Positions 7,852 to 14,626 of a DNA stretch of 26,023 nucleotides are shown one piece after another. A model generated the notes under the pieces. The model did no database searches and was not told the DNA's origin. It saw nothing but the letters and a program-made list of their open reading frames with translations. The position numbers were made by a program, and so were the translations under genes. Position 1 is the first letter of the stretch. Each line of letters begins with the position of its first letter. The stretch is from a virus, in the IMG/VR virus record IMGVR_UViG_3300004770_000098, positions 1-26,023 of that record; one strand, written 5' to 3'.

Positions 7852-10212
7852 TTAGCTTTGTAGTTGTAATATCTTGTTAGAAGTACGCACGTGACTTTGC
7901 ATACTGTTTATTATTTTATCTAATTTCTGTACTTTCATTGCTAACATTTCAATTACTTCTGTAGATTCTTCATCTTCATTTGTTTCTACTTGAATTGTTT
8001 TACCGTCACGTAACGGAACTACAGCTTCTACCCCATGTAACAAAGCCATAAATCCACTAGTTGGCCCACTTAATATATTACCCGATGCACCTTTAGGAAT
8101 TTCTCCTGTGTTTAATGTTGCAACTGATGAAGGTAAATCTTTTCCGCCCCATTTATTTGTCGAAACCGCTTCTTCAGCTTTTGCTACTTTTGATCCCATC
8201 AATGCGTAAACATCTTTTAAGCTTCTTGGAGTATCTTTATCATAAAATATAGAATGATTTGCAGCAGCAGGTGCAGGAAAGAAGTTGGCTGCAATAGCAT
8301 CGGGATTAGCATTCATAAGATTTAAAAATCTAGCAGCATTTCCTGCACCTAAGAAATGTGCCATATATAAATCAGTAGACGTCGCTGCCTTACCTGTGGT
8401 TGTTTCTAATATCTTTTTGTTGTTTTCTGTAAAATATTTCATTACTTCCGCAGATTTTACAGGATCGTATCTATCTTGGAGTGTATAATTTTTACCCATT
8501 TGTTTTACAGTATCGATCCACGTTTTATCTATAAACTGAAACATGCCAGTTGCACTACTAGTTCCTGCACGAGCATTAGTATTTCCCCCAGATTCTAACA
8601 ATGCAGTAGTTTTTAAATACTGGGTCATGTTAGCAGGACTACTCGATGGCGTCATTAAAGGTGCAGTACTTGTACTGAATCCTAAACTTGGACTAGGTGC
8701 TGTATAACTAGTTGGAGTTGCACCAAATGTTGACTTAGCTTTATCTAATAATGTTGTACCTCCTCCAGCCTGTCCTTGTTTTCCTAATAATTCAGCAGGC
8801 AAGCCAACTACTTGATCAATAACATCAGTAGTTGCACCAAAGGCTTTTAATACAGGTCCGATGCCTATATTAATAAAAGCTTCAGCTGATTGTGTGGCAT
8901 TACGTTGTGCTTGAGTAATATCAGTCATATTTTTAGTTGACTGATCTACTTCTCCTTTCTGTTGTAATACTTGATCTTTACGAGCTTTGTCTTGTAGTTT
9001 AATTCTATCACCAACTGCTCTACCAGCTTGACGTTGAATAGCTGGGAAATCACTGATTGCTTTGTTTGCAATACTTACCCTTGCTCTTTCTTCATAATCT
9101 TTGCTAGTTTGTACAGCATCTTCATCCATAAGATTCATGATAGAATTAGCATCTTTAACACCATTTCTCAATGACGCAAACGCTTTAGGATATGCTATAC
9201 TAAATGCTTGAAACCCAGGGTCATTAATTGAACCTGCTAATACTTTAGTAAGATTGTCAACTATCTTTTCACTTTCTGTAGAACCCAGTGTATATGAAAT
9301 TAAAGTTCGATTTAATTCTAATTCTTTTCTAGCATCTTCTGCACCTTCTGCTCCAGCATCTGCTATTCTTTGCAATTTTGCATTGCGAGCAGCATATTGT
9401 TCAGTAGACAAAGCATGTTCCATCGCTTTATTTTGTGCCTCTGCACTGAGCCCAGTTATCTTTGTCAATCTATCTTGTTGTTCGATAAAATCTTTAGCAC
9501 CTTCTGTTTGTTCCTGCAGGGTTTTTATTTTAATCGACCCGCTATTTTTTTGGAATTTGATATAGTTGAGAGTACTATCATTAATATCATTAACTGTCAT
9601 TCCCATGTTAAGAAATTCAGTTCTTATGCCCGAAGATGTTATAGCCTCGGAAATTTTAACAAACTCACTAGCACCCTGTGCCGCTGTACCACCATATGTA
9701 GCCAATAGTTGAGCATTGTTTTTCATTAGCTCAGTGAATTGACTCATTTCCTTTAAAGTATATCCTGCAGATTGGAGATTTTTAAAAGTATCATCCATAC
9801 CTAATGTCAGTCCATTTTTGCTGACATCTTGATAAATTTTAAATAATGCATCACCTTGTTTTTGTGTTGCAATAACGTAGTCAGCTCCTGCTTTTGCAGC
9901 ACCTGATAATGCTGGCCCAATAACAGGAATCCAACCTAGTAAATCACCTAATGCATCACCTAATGATTTAGTTAAATCATTATAAACACTGAGTCCTTCC
10001 TCGCCTTCGATAAATTTATCAGTCAAACCTAGTAAAGAACTACTTAAATTATTAAAACTGGCTTTTAATGTATCAGTATATTCTTTTTGTCCTTTACTAG
10101 CATCAGCCATTCTTTTGGCCAAATCTCTAGATACAGGTATATTCTTATCTATTGCATTATTATATTCGTCAATAATGGCTGATATTTCAGAGGGTGAGTA
10201 TTGATTTGCCAT
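7852..10212 (-). CDS. Tape-measure-like protein with SLT/lysozyme-like domain, 786 aa
   Basis: The second of two tandem paralogues. Residues 1-~480 are helical, with a hydrophobic Gly/Ala segment at ~90-110 (LGWIPVIGPALSGAAKAGAD). They align with the upstream gene: YDV/LS(K/R)NGL(T/A)LGMD, AGYTLKE, NMGMTV versus NMGKTV. Residues ~530-660 form an SLT-like glycan hydrolase: LLESGGNTNARAG with likely catalytic Glu near 540, GMFQFIDKTW, and MAHFLGAGNAARFL. The C-terminus has SGPTSGFMALLHGVEAVVPL, a motif typical of tape-measure C-termini, then a coiled coil. I infer a tail-interior protein that sets tube length and/or cuts peptidoglycan during entry. A stand-alone virion transglycosylase is the alternative. 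AAGGAT lies upstream of the ATG. Confidence 0.75.
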   Translation of the reverse strand: MANQYSPSEISAIIDEYNNAIDKNIPVSRDLAKRMADASKGQKEYTDTLKASFNNLSSSLLGLTDKFIEGEEGLSVYNDLTKSLGDALGDLLGWIPVIGPALSGAAKAGADYVIATQKQGDALFKIYQDVSKNGLTLGMDDTFKNLQSAGYTLKEMSQFTELMKNNAQLLATYGGTAAQGASEFVKISEAITSSGIRTEFLNMGMTVNDINDSTLNYIKFQKNSGSIKIKTLQEQTEGAKDFIEQQDRLTKITGLSAEAQNKAMEHALSTEQYAARNAKLQRIADAGAEGAEDARKELELNRTLISYTLGSTESEKIVDNLTKVLAGSINDPGFQAFSIAYPKAFASLRNGVKDANSIMNLMDEDAVQTSKDYEERARVSIANKAISDFPAIQRQAGRAVGDRIKLQDKARKDQVLQQKGEVDQSTKNMTDITQAQRNATQSAEAFINIGIGPVLKAFGATTDVIDQVVGLPAELLGKQGQAGGGTTLLDKAKSTFGATPTSYTAPSPSLGFSTSTAPLMTPSSSPANMTQYLKTTALLESGGNTNARAGTSSATGMFQFIDKTWIDTVKQMGKNYTLQDRYDPVKSAEVMKYFTENNKKILETTTGKAATSTDLYMAHFLGAGNAARFLNLMNANPDAIAANFFPAPAAANHSIFYDKDTPRSLKDVYALMGSKVAKAEEAVSTNKWGGKDLPSSVATLNTGEIPKGASGNILSGPTSGFMALLHGVEAVVPLRDGKTIQVETNEDEESTEVIEMLAMKVQKLDKIINSMQSHVRTSNKILQLQS

Positions 10213-10221
10213 TTATTTGAC

Positions 10222-12513
10222 TTATCCTTGTTTTTGCAACATACGAGACGCAATATCATTTTGTTTTTGCATGACATTTAATATTGAATCTAATCTATCT
10301 AATTCTTCACTTAGTATTTTAACCTGCTCTCGAGATGCATTTCCGGAATTATTTTTTATTTTTGCAGGTATAGATCTTCCGTCAGGCAGTGGGACTTTAA
10401 CATTCGTGTCTGACAAAGCTGTATGATATCCTCCAGTAGGTCCACTTAGTACCCCGCCATTAGCCGCTGATGGCATTTGCAAGTGCCCTGGATCATTCGC
10501 TACGCCGCTAAATCCATATTTGGCAGCTAATCCTGAAGATATCAAAGCATTATAATCACTTATATTAAGATCTAATGCTCTACCTTCTACATGAGAATCT
10601 TTACCTCCTGGTGGTACTGGTTTAGTAATTCTGCCATAAGGCGTTCCATCTACAGTATCTTTACCGGGTCCACCGCCGCCGTTTTTCCAAGCAGTGTATA
10701 ATCGTTCTTGATCAGCTATTTCTCTTTTTGCTGAATTTATAGTAACTGGTTTTCCATATTCTTTAACCATGGCAGTAAACGACTGCTTTACCTTTTCACT
10801 CATTGCATCAAAATTTGCTCTGTTGCCGGTATTGCCACCTTGGAATTTTATCAAACCATTTGCATCTGGATTTTGCGCAGCAGTTTCTGCTTCTATACGA
10901 CTTTTAGCCGCACGATCTGATATAGAACTGAGTCCGATTAAATTTCCTGCTTTTTCAATTGATCTCGGAATACTAGATATTACTTTTTCCGTAGTTGACA
11001 TTTTGTTCCAGTTTTTATCGTCCTGGGCATTGAGTTTGGCTTTTTCTTTTTCGTTCCTTACATTTTTAGTCTTTCCTGCTATCTCTCCAGCGACTCCAGC
11101 TGCATCTTCAACAGTTTCGGCTAGCGCAGCTAATCCAGTTGTTACCATTGGTATGGCTTGATGAAATATATATTCTAAGGATTGAGTTGAATTGCGCTGT
11201 GCTTGACGTAGCTTAACCATATCGGCTGTTGCTGCATCTGCACCTGACATTTGTAATGTTATTTGTCCATCTGCGTCTCGAATAGATTTAGTATAATCTT
11301 GTGTGCTTAATCCAGCTAATTTTAAATTTTCAGAAAAATTACCAAATATCTTATTGTAAACACCATATGTAGCTAAACTATTTTGTGTACGAGTACTTTG
11401 TTCAGCATCTTTATGATATTGATTAAGGATAAGACCAAAATCTGTTGAACCAGAATCTATTTTATTAGCTGTTGCAGAAAAAGTTTGTTGAAATTTTCTA
11501 TAGTCTTCAGTGTTAGAAGCACCTGCCAAATAAGCTGTCATTTGTTTTACAGCTTCAGGTCCTGCTCTTTGCGCATCTGCTAGTAACAATGCATTACGTT
11601 GTAATTTTTGTTTAGCAGCGTCTCCTCGTGCAGTACCTGCAAATTCCGCAGCTTCTCTTTCTAATTTGCCTTTTTCAGCAGCATAATATTCAACGTTTTG
11701 TGCTGCTTCGAGCGTTTTAGTTTGTGCATCTGCACTAATACCAGTTAACTTGGTTATTCTATCTTGTTCAATCATGAATTCAGCGGCACTTTGTGCTACT
11801 GTTGCATCATCAGCTGATAAAGTTCTGCCACTTATTTGTTGTAATTTTATATAATTTGCTATACTTGCATTGATTTCAGGAACAGTTTTGCCCATATTCA
11901 TGAACTGTGTTTCTAGCCCTGAATTAGCAATATTTTTCGATATACTGGCAAATTTATTAGCACCATCTTGGGCTGTACCTGCAATTCCCGCCATTACTTG
12001 CGAGTTTTCCTTCATTAGGGCACCGTAATCCCCAATTTCCTTCAGTGTATAACCGGCTTTTTGTAAGTTTGTAAAGGCACTGTCCATGCCTAATGCCAAC
12101 CCATTACGACTTAAATCTTGATATAATTTATATTCTTTGTCTGCTTGTTTAGCTACAGCGTTTTCAAACTTAGCTGCACCGTTGACTAAACCTTCTAATA
12201 ATTGACCAACATATGGAATTTTTGATAGAAAAACTCCCAATGTTTTAGCACCAGCATTGACAGTATCATTGTATACCGCAGCACCAGATTCGCCATCGAC
12301 TATACTTTTAATTAGCCCTGCGCCTGCTGTTTTTAATGCAGCTTGGCTTGCTTTTAAATTGGCAGTATAACCTCTGATGCCTACAGAAGCGTCTTTAAAT
12401 TCATCTGCAAGCCCCTGAGATATGGGAATACCCGTTTTTAGTGATCGTTCAACAGCTTCGTTGTATTCAGATACAATAGCCTGAATTTCTTCCCGTGTCA
12501 TTTGTTCTTGCAT
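10222..12513 (-). CDS. Tape-measure-like protein with M15-type peptidase domain, 763 aa
   Basis: Paralogue of the downstream 786-aa gene over the first ~480 residues (for example YQDLSRNGLALGMDSAFTNL and NMGKTVPEIN). In place of the SLT domain, residues ~565-680 form a D-Ala-D-Ala carboxypeptidase/VanY-like M15 domain: INSAKREIADQERLY, then SHVEGRALDL with zinc ligands near His641 and Asp648, and DPGHLQM with His near 677. The tail again has LSGPTGGYHTALS and VPLPDGRSIPAK, followed by a coiled coil. It probably sits in the tail tube and cleaves peptide cross-links on injection. A TATAAATA box ends only six bases before ATG 12513, so either a leaderless start or the in-frame Met5 at 12501 may be used. 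Confidence 0.75.
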   Translation of the reverse strand: MQEQMTREEIQAIVSEYNEAVERSLKTGIPISQGLADEFKDASVGIRGYTANLKASQAALKTAGAGLIKSIVDGESGAAVYNDTVNAGAKTLGVFLSKIPYVGQLLEGLVNGAAKFENAVAKQADKEYKLYQDLSRNGLALGMDSAFTNLQKAGYTLKEIGDYGALMKENSQVMAGIAGTAQDGANKFASISKNIANSGLETQFMNMGKTVPEINASIANYIKLQQISGRTLSADDATVAQSAAEFMIEQDRITKLTGISADAQTKTLEAAQNVEYYAAEKGKLEREAAEFAGTARGDAAKQKLQRNALLLADAQRAGPEAVKQMTAYLAGASNTEDYRKFQQTFSATANKIDSGSTDFGLILNQYHKDAEQSTRTQNSLATYGVYNKIFGNFSENLKLAGLSTQDYTKSIRDADGQITLQMSGADAATADMVKLRQAQRNSTQSLEYIFHQAIPMVTTGLAALAETVEDAAGVAGEIAGKTKNVRNEKEKAKLNAQDDKNWNKMSTTEKVISSIPRSIEKAGNLIGLSSISDRAAKSRIEAETAAQNPDANGLIKFQGGNTGNRANFDAMSEKVKQSFTAMVKEYGKPVTINSAKREIADQERLYTAWKNGGGGPGKDTVDGTPYGRITKPVPPGGKDSHVEGRALDLNISDYNALISSGLAAKYGFSGVANDPGHLQMPSAANGGVLSGPTGGYHTALSDTNVKVPLPDGRSIPAKIKNNSGNASREQVKILSEELDRLDSILNVMQKQNDIASRMLQKQG

Positions 12514-12519
12514 AATTAG

Positions 12520-12527
12520 TATTTATA
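12520..12527 (-). promoter_or_regulatory. Late promoter box TATAAATA in the divergent 26-base gap
   Basis: Exact TATAAATA on the minus strand between the tape-measure-like gene and the plus-strand gp26-like gene. It is only six bases from the minus ATG, so transcription would begin at or next to the start codon. The plus gene's ribosome site (AAGGA, 12529-12533) abuts it. Confidence 0.55.
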
Positions 12528-12539
12528 CAAGGAAAAATC

Positions 12540-13379
12540 ATGAATCCACTGAATCCGCTTAGTCATTATTTTAGACAGCCTTCAATTTATATTAAATTAC
12601 CAAGTCAAGGAAAATATTATCCGCCAGGGGCACTGGAGTTACCTGAAAACGGCGAGGCGGCTGTCTTGCCCATGACTGCTATTGATGAAATTACATATCG
12701 TACTCCTGATGCATTGTTTAGCGGACAAGCAGTTATCGATGTGATTCAAAGTTGCATTCCTGCTATTAAAAATGCTTGGGACATACCATCTATTGATATT
12801 GATACTATTTTAGTAGCAATACGTATTGCTAGTTATGGACATGAAATGAATTTTAATACTACTTGTCCAGCTTGTGCTAATTCCGATGAATATGGGATTG
12901 ATTTACGTACAGTATTGGGACAAATCAAAGCGCCTGATTATTCACATCCAATCAAACAAGGCGATATTGAAATTTATTTTAAACCTATGACTTACAAAAA
13001 TCTATCAGATAATAATAAAATTCAATTCGATGAACAAAGACTATTTCAATCAATTCCTACTGATGGTACTGCTGATGCCACGCATCTTAGTGCTATGTCA
13101 GAAGCACTTAAAAAAATGACTAAGATAACTGTTACTGCATTAAGTCAAAGTATTTTAACTATCAAGACCCCTACTGCAATTGTAACAGAGCCAGAATATA
13201 TTTCAGAATTTATGGAAAACTGTGATGGTACACTGTTTAATCGTATTCAAAATTATGTAGTTGAACATAAATCACAAGCAGAAATGAAACCTGTTAAAAT
13301 CAAATGTGCAGGTTGTTCTAACGAATATGAACAAAAAATTACTCTGGATATGACAAGTTTTTTCGAGCGCGCCTCCTAA
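12540..13379 (+). CDS. 26: Baseplate hub / tail assembly protein, gp26-like, 279 aa
   Basis: Matches the T4 gp26-type baseplate protein family: HYFRQPSIYIKLPSQGKYYP, then ELPENGEAAVLPMTAIDEI, TPDALFSGQAVIDVIQSCIPAIKN and IDTILVAIRIASYG. Two Cys pairs, CPAC (109-112) and CAGC (256-259), can form a zinc ribbon. T4 gp26 has 208 aa. AAGGA lies six bases before the ATG. It is transcribed divergently from the tape-measure-like genes. Its last codons contain T TTT TTC, where a -1 shift would fuse it to the following 58-aa frame. That arrangement is the hallmark of tail assembly chaperones (lambda G/GT), so a chaperone role toward the tape measure is inferred. No clear plus-strand promoter is visible upstream. 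Confidence 0.88.
   Translation: MNPLNPLSHYFRQPSIYIKLPSQGKYYPPGALELPENGEAAVLPMTAIDEITYRTPDALFSGQAVIDVIQSCIPAIKNAWDIPSIDIDTILVAIRIASYGHEMNFNTTCPACANSDEYGIDLRTVLGQIKAPDYSHPIKQGDIEIYFKPMTYKNLSDNNKIQFDEQRLFQSIPTDGTADATHLSAMSEALKKMTKITVTALSQSILTIKTPTAIVTEPEYISEFMENCDGTLFNRIQNYVVEHKSQAEMKPVKIKCAGCSNEYEQKITLDMTSFFERAS
13358..13364 (+). promoter_or_regulatory. Probable -1 programmed ribosomal frameshift site T TTT TTC
   Basis: In the gp26 frame the codons are AGT TTT TTC GAG, so the heptamer fits X XXY YYZ exactly. Sliding back one base enters the frame CGA GCG CGC CTC CTA ACC, which is open through to the 58-aa ORF and avoids the gp26 stop at 13377. A GC-rich GAGCGCGCC follows at once, and ACCTT (13379-13383)/AAGGT (13392-13396) can form a small stem. 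The fusion would be 351 aa (275 + 76). Confidence 0.7.
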
Positions 13380-13417
13380 CCTTAGACTCTGAAGGTGTTG
13401 CCAAATATATTGACAAC

Positions 13418-13594
13418 ATGGATAAAGAGATAAACGATATTAGGAAGGAGGCATTAAGGATGGCTTGGTATATGCGTGGTGGTATTCCTTACGATCAAGT
13501 TTTACAGCTCAGTGTTTCTGAAAGAAAGCTAATTAGTGATATTGTTAATGACAATATGGAAACGACTAAGAAAACAGGATTGAATTTTTTCTAA
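13418..13594 (+). CDS. Tail assembly chaperone 'T'-like domain, 58 aa or fused to gp26 by frameshift
   Basis: The ORF starts with ATG at 13418 (MDKEINDIRKEALRMAWYMRG) and ends KKTGLNFF, with LSVSERKLISDIV between. The pattern WYMRGG...LS..ER..I...N.E.TKKTG..FF is one I recall from small ORFs after gp26 in T4-like phages and from second frames of tail chaperone genes. No Shine-Dalgarno sequence precedes the ATG; the nearest AAGG is over 20 bases away. The same frame is open upstream to the gp26 slippery site at 13358-13364, adding RARLLTLDSEGVAKYIDN. Expression as the C-terminal domain of a -1 frameshift fusion (13364-13594) is therefore more likely than independent initiation. Terminator hairpins follow at 13642-13690. 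Confidence 0.75.
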   Translation: MDKEINDIRKEALRMAWYMRGGIPYDQVLQLSVSERKLISDIVNDNMETTKKTGLNFF

Positions 13595-13641
13595 AGAAGA
13601 GATCATTCAAAGAATAGTTTATATTTCTTTTTGATTTAACA

Positions 13642-13690
13642 GATTAGCTACGCTAATCCAAGACTCGCATACTGCTCGTCTTATTTTTTT
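13642..13690 (+). terminator. Tandem hairpins with T-run ending the gp26 unit
   Basis: First GATTAGC-TAC-GCTAATC (7 bp), then AAGAC-TC-GCA-TAC-TGC-TC-GTCTT (a symmetrical stem with a 2x2 internal loop) followed by ATTTTTTTATTTT. The second is a standard rho-independent terminator for the plus-strand transcript. Confidence 0.75.
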
Positions 13691-13734
13691 ATTTTGAAGT
13701 AGTTGCTTTTAGATACTATTCATCTAGAACTAAT

Positions 13735-13770
13735 GTCATAATTCACCGTAAGCACGGTGAAAAAAATGAC
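13735..13770. other. Long inverted repeat, no adjacent T-run
   Basis: TTCACCGT-AAGC-ACGGTGAA gives eight perfect base pairs, extended after a small bulge by GTCAT/ATGAC. On the plus strand it is followed by As, and on the minus strand it has no trailing T-run, so it is not a standard terminator in either direction. It could be an RNA processing or stability structure at the end of two converging transcripts. Confidence 0.5.
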
Positions 13771-14154
13771 CTCTTCATCTGAGTCCGCAGTCATTTATTA
13801 TAAAGAGATTGTGTTTGCACACACGGAGGCGGTTGACCTGTACCCCCTACTCTAGCTTCACATATCAACGGAACCCTAGTAACCCGATAATAAATCCAAG
13901 TCCTATAAGCATGGGTCGTATCTTTTTCACGTTGCCCAAACCATTTGTTGCCTTAAGTTGGCTTTTGCCTTTGACACCCGAGTAGGCTTGCGCCTCTTCT
14001 ATCCGAATTGGGTTTTTCACCAATCCTCAACGGGGATCGAGCTGCCTCGATCAAACACTGTCAGTATAGATGCGCCTTCAGACTTTCACTGAGTTCTGAC
14101 AATAGATTCGGGCTTCCCCTAGCTTTGTCTGTTTGATGCCTTACTAATTGTTTA
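13771..14154. other. Unexplained convergent intergenic stretch, possible structured RNA
   Basis: About 380 bases between the converging gp26 and gp46/GIY-YIG units with no recognisable gene, and visibly richer in G+C than the flanks. On the minus strand there are several small hairpins: GATCGAG-GCAG-CTCGATC, AGGC-GCAA-GCCT (GNRA loop), GGC-AAAA-GCC, and TTGTCAG pairing with CTGACAG about 30 bases later. Stop-free stretches of 50-75 codons exist on both strands, but without good starts or ribosome sites; plus 13911-13985 (MGRIFFTLPKPFVALSW...) and a short hydrophobic minus peptide are the best. I could not match it to tRNA, tmRNA, RNase P or a group I/II intron. Confidence 0.4.
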
Positions 14155-14583
14155 TTAAAATTTGTTTTTTATGTGACTACCATGTATACGGCATACTATT
14201 TGCCCGTTATAATAATCGTCACTTTCTAATACACGATGTTTAAATTGTTCACGAGCTTCTACATAACTACATTCAGCCTTGGACCTACAATAGTATAATA
14301 TTTCTCTCGTAAAATTTTCGATGCCTAACTGTTCGATGTCTTTGTTTAATTCAATGCTGCTGCCTGTGTATTGTTGCCAGTCTGAGTCTATTTTGCTTTT
14401 AATCTTTTTACGTTTTTTGGTGCCGTTCTTAAGTTTCACTGTTTTATATGTTGTTTTACTGAATTTTGATAATTTTTTTCCAATATATTTTCTGCCAGAT
14501 ACGTTATTGGTGATACAATAAACGAAGCCGACACAATCTTCTGGTAGTATTTCAACTTGAGTGTTTTCAAAAAGCCATGACAT
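14155..14583 (-). CDS. GIY-YIG family endonuclease, 142 aa
   Basis: Small nuclease with the GIY-YIG core: GFVYCITNNVSGRKYIGKK (GFVY for GIY, KYIG for YIG, residues ~19-37). After a Lys-rich insertion come SDWQQYTGSSIELN, REILYYC and the catalytic Glu context CSYVEAREQF, ending near DYYNGQIVCRIHGSH. This compact form, with no separate DNA-binding domain, is frequent in T4-like phages as a free-standing gene of unclear role (homing or DNA processing). It starts 44 bases after the gp46 stop in the same direction, so it is probably cotranscribed with gp47 and gp46. No intron or split gene is seen around it. Confidence 0.85.
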   Translation of the reverse strand: MSWLFENTQVEILPEDCVGFVYCITNNVSGRKYIGKKLSKFSKTTYKTVKLKNGTKKRKKIKSKIDSDWQQYTGSSIELNKDIEQLGIENFTREILYYCRSKAECSYVEAREQFKHRVLESDDYYNGQIVCRIHGSHIKNKF

Positions 14584-14626
14584 GGACTAGTAATTAGTGT
14601 CATATTCATGGCTGATAAAATTTTCA

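Noticed and set aside
10769-11161. 130-codon plus-strand frame
   Set aside because: Antisense to the 763-aa tape-measure-like gene, with no ribosome site and only a composition-driven hydrophobic/Ser-rich product. The same applies to plus frames at 6008-6361, 9254-9708 and 4906-5418.
13585-13591. Second T TTT TTC just before the stop of the 58-aa ORF
   Set aside because: Slipping there would add only eight residues before a stop. It more likely reflects the conserved FF ending (NFF) in AT-rich codons.
13771-14154. tRNA, tmRNA, RNase P RNA or group I/II intron
   Set aside because: No T-loop GTTCRA, no acceptor-like ends, no conserved tmRNA or P RNA core strings and no domain V-type hairpin were found, and no split gene flanks the region. 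A structured RNA of another kind remains possible.
14155-14583. Intron-encoded homing endonuclease
   Set aside because: No exon halves flank it and no intron core is visible. It reads as a free-standing GIY-YIG gene following gp46.
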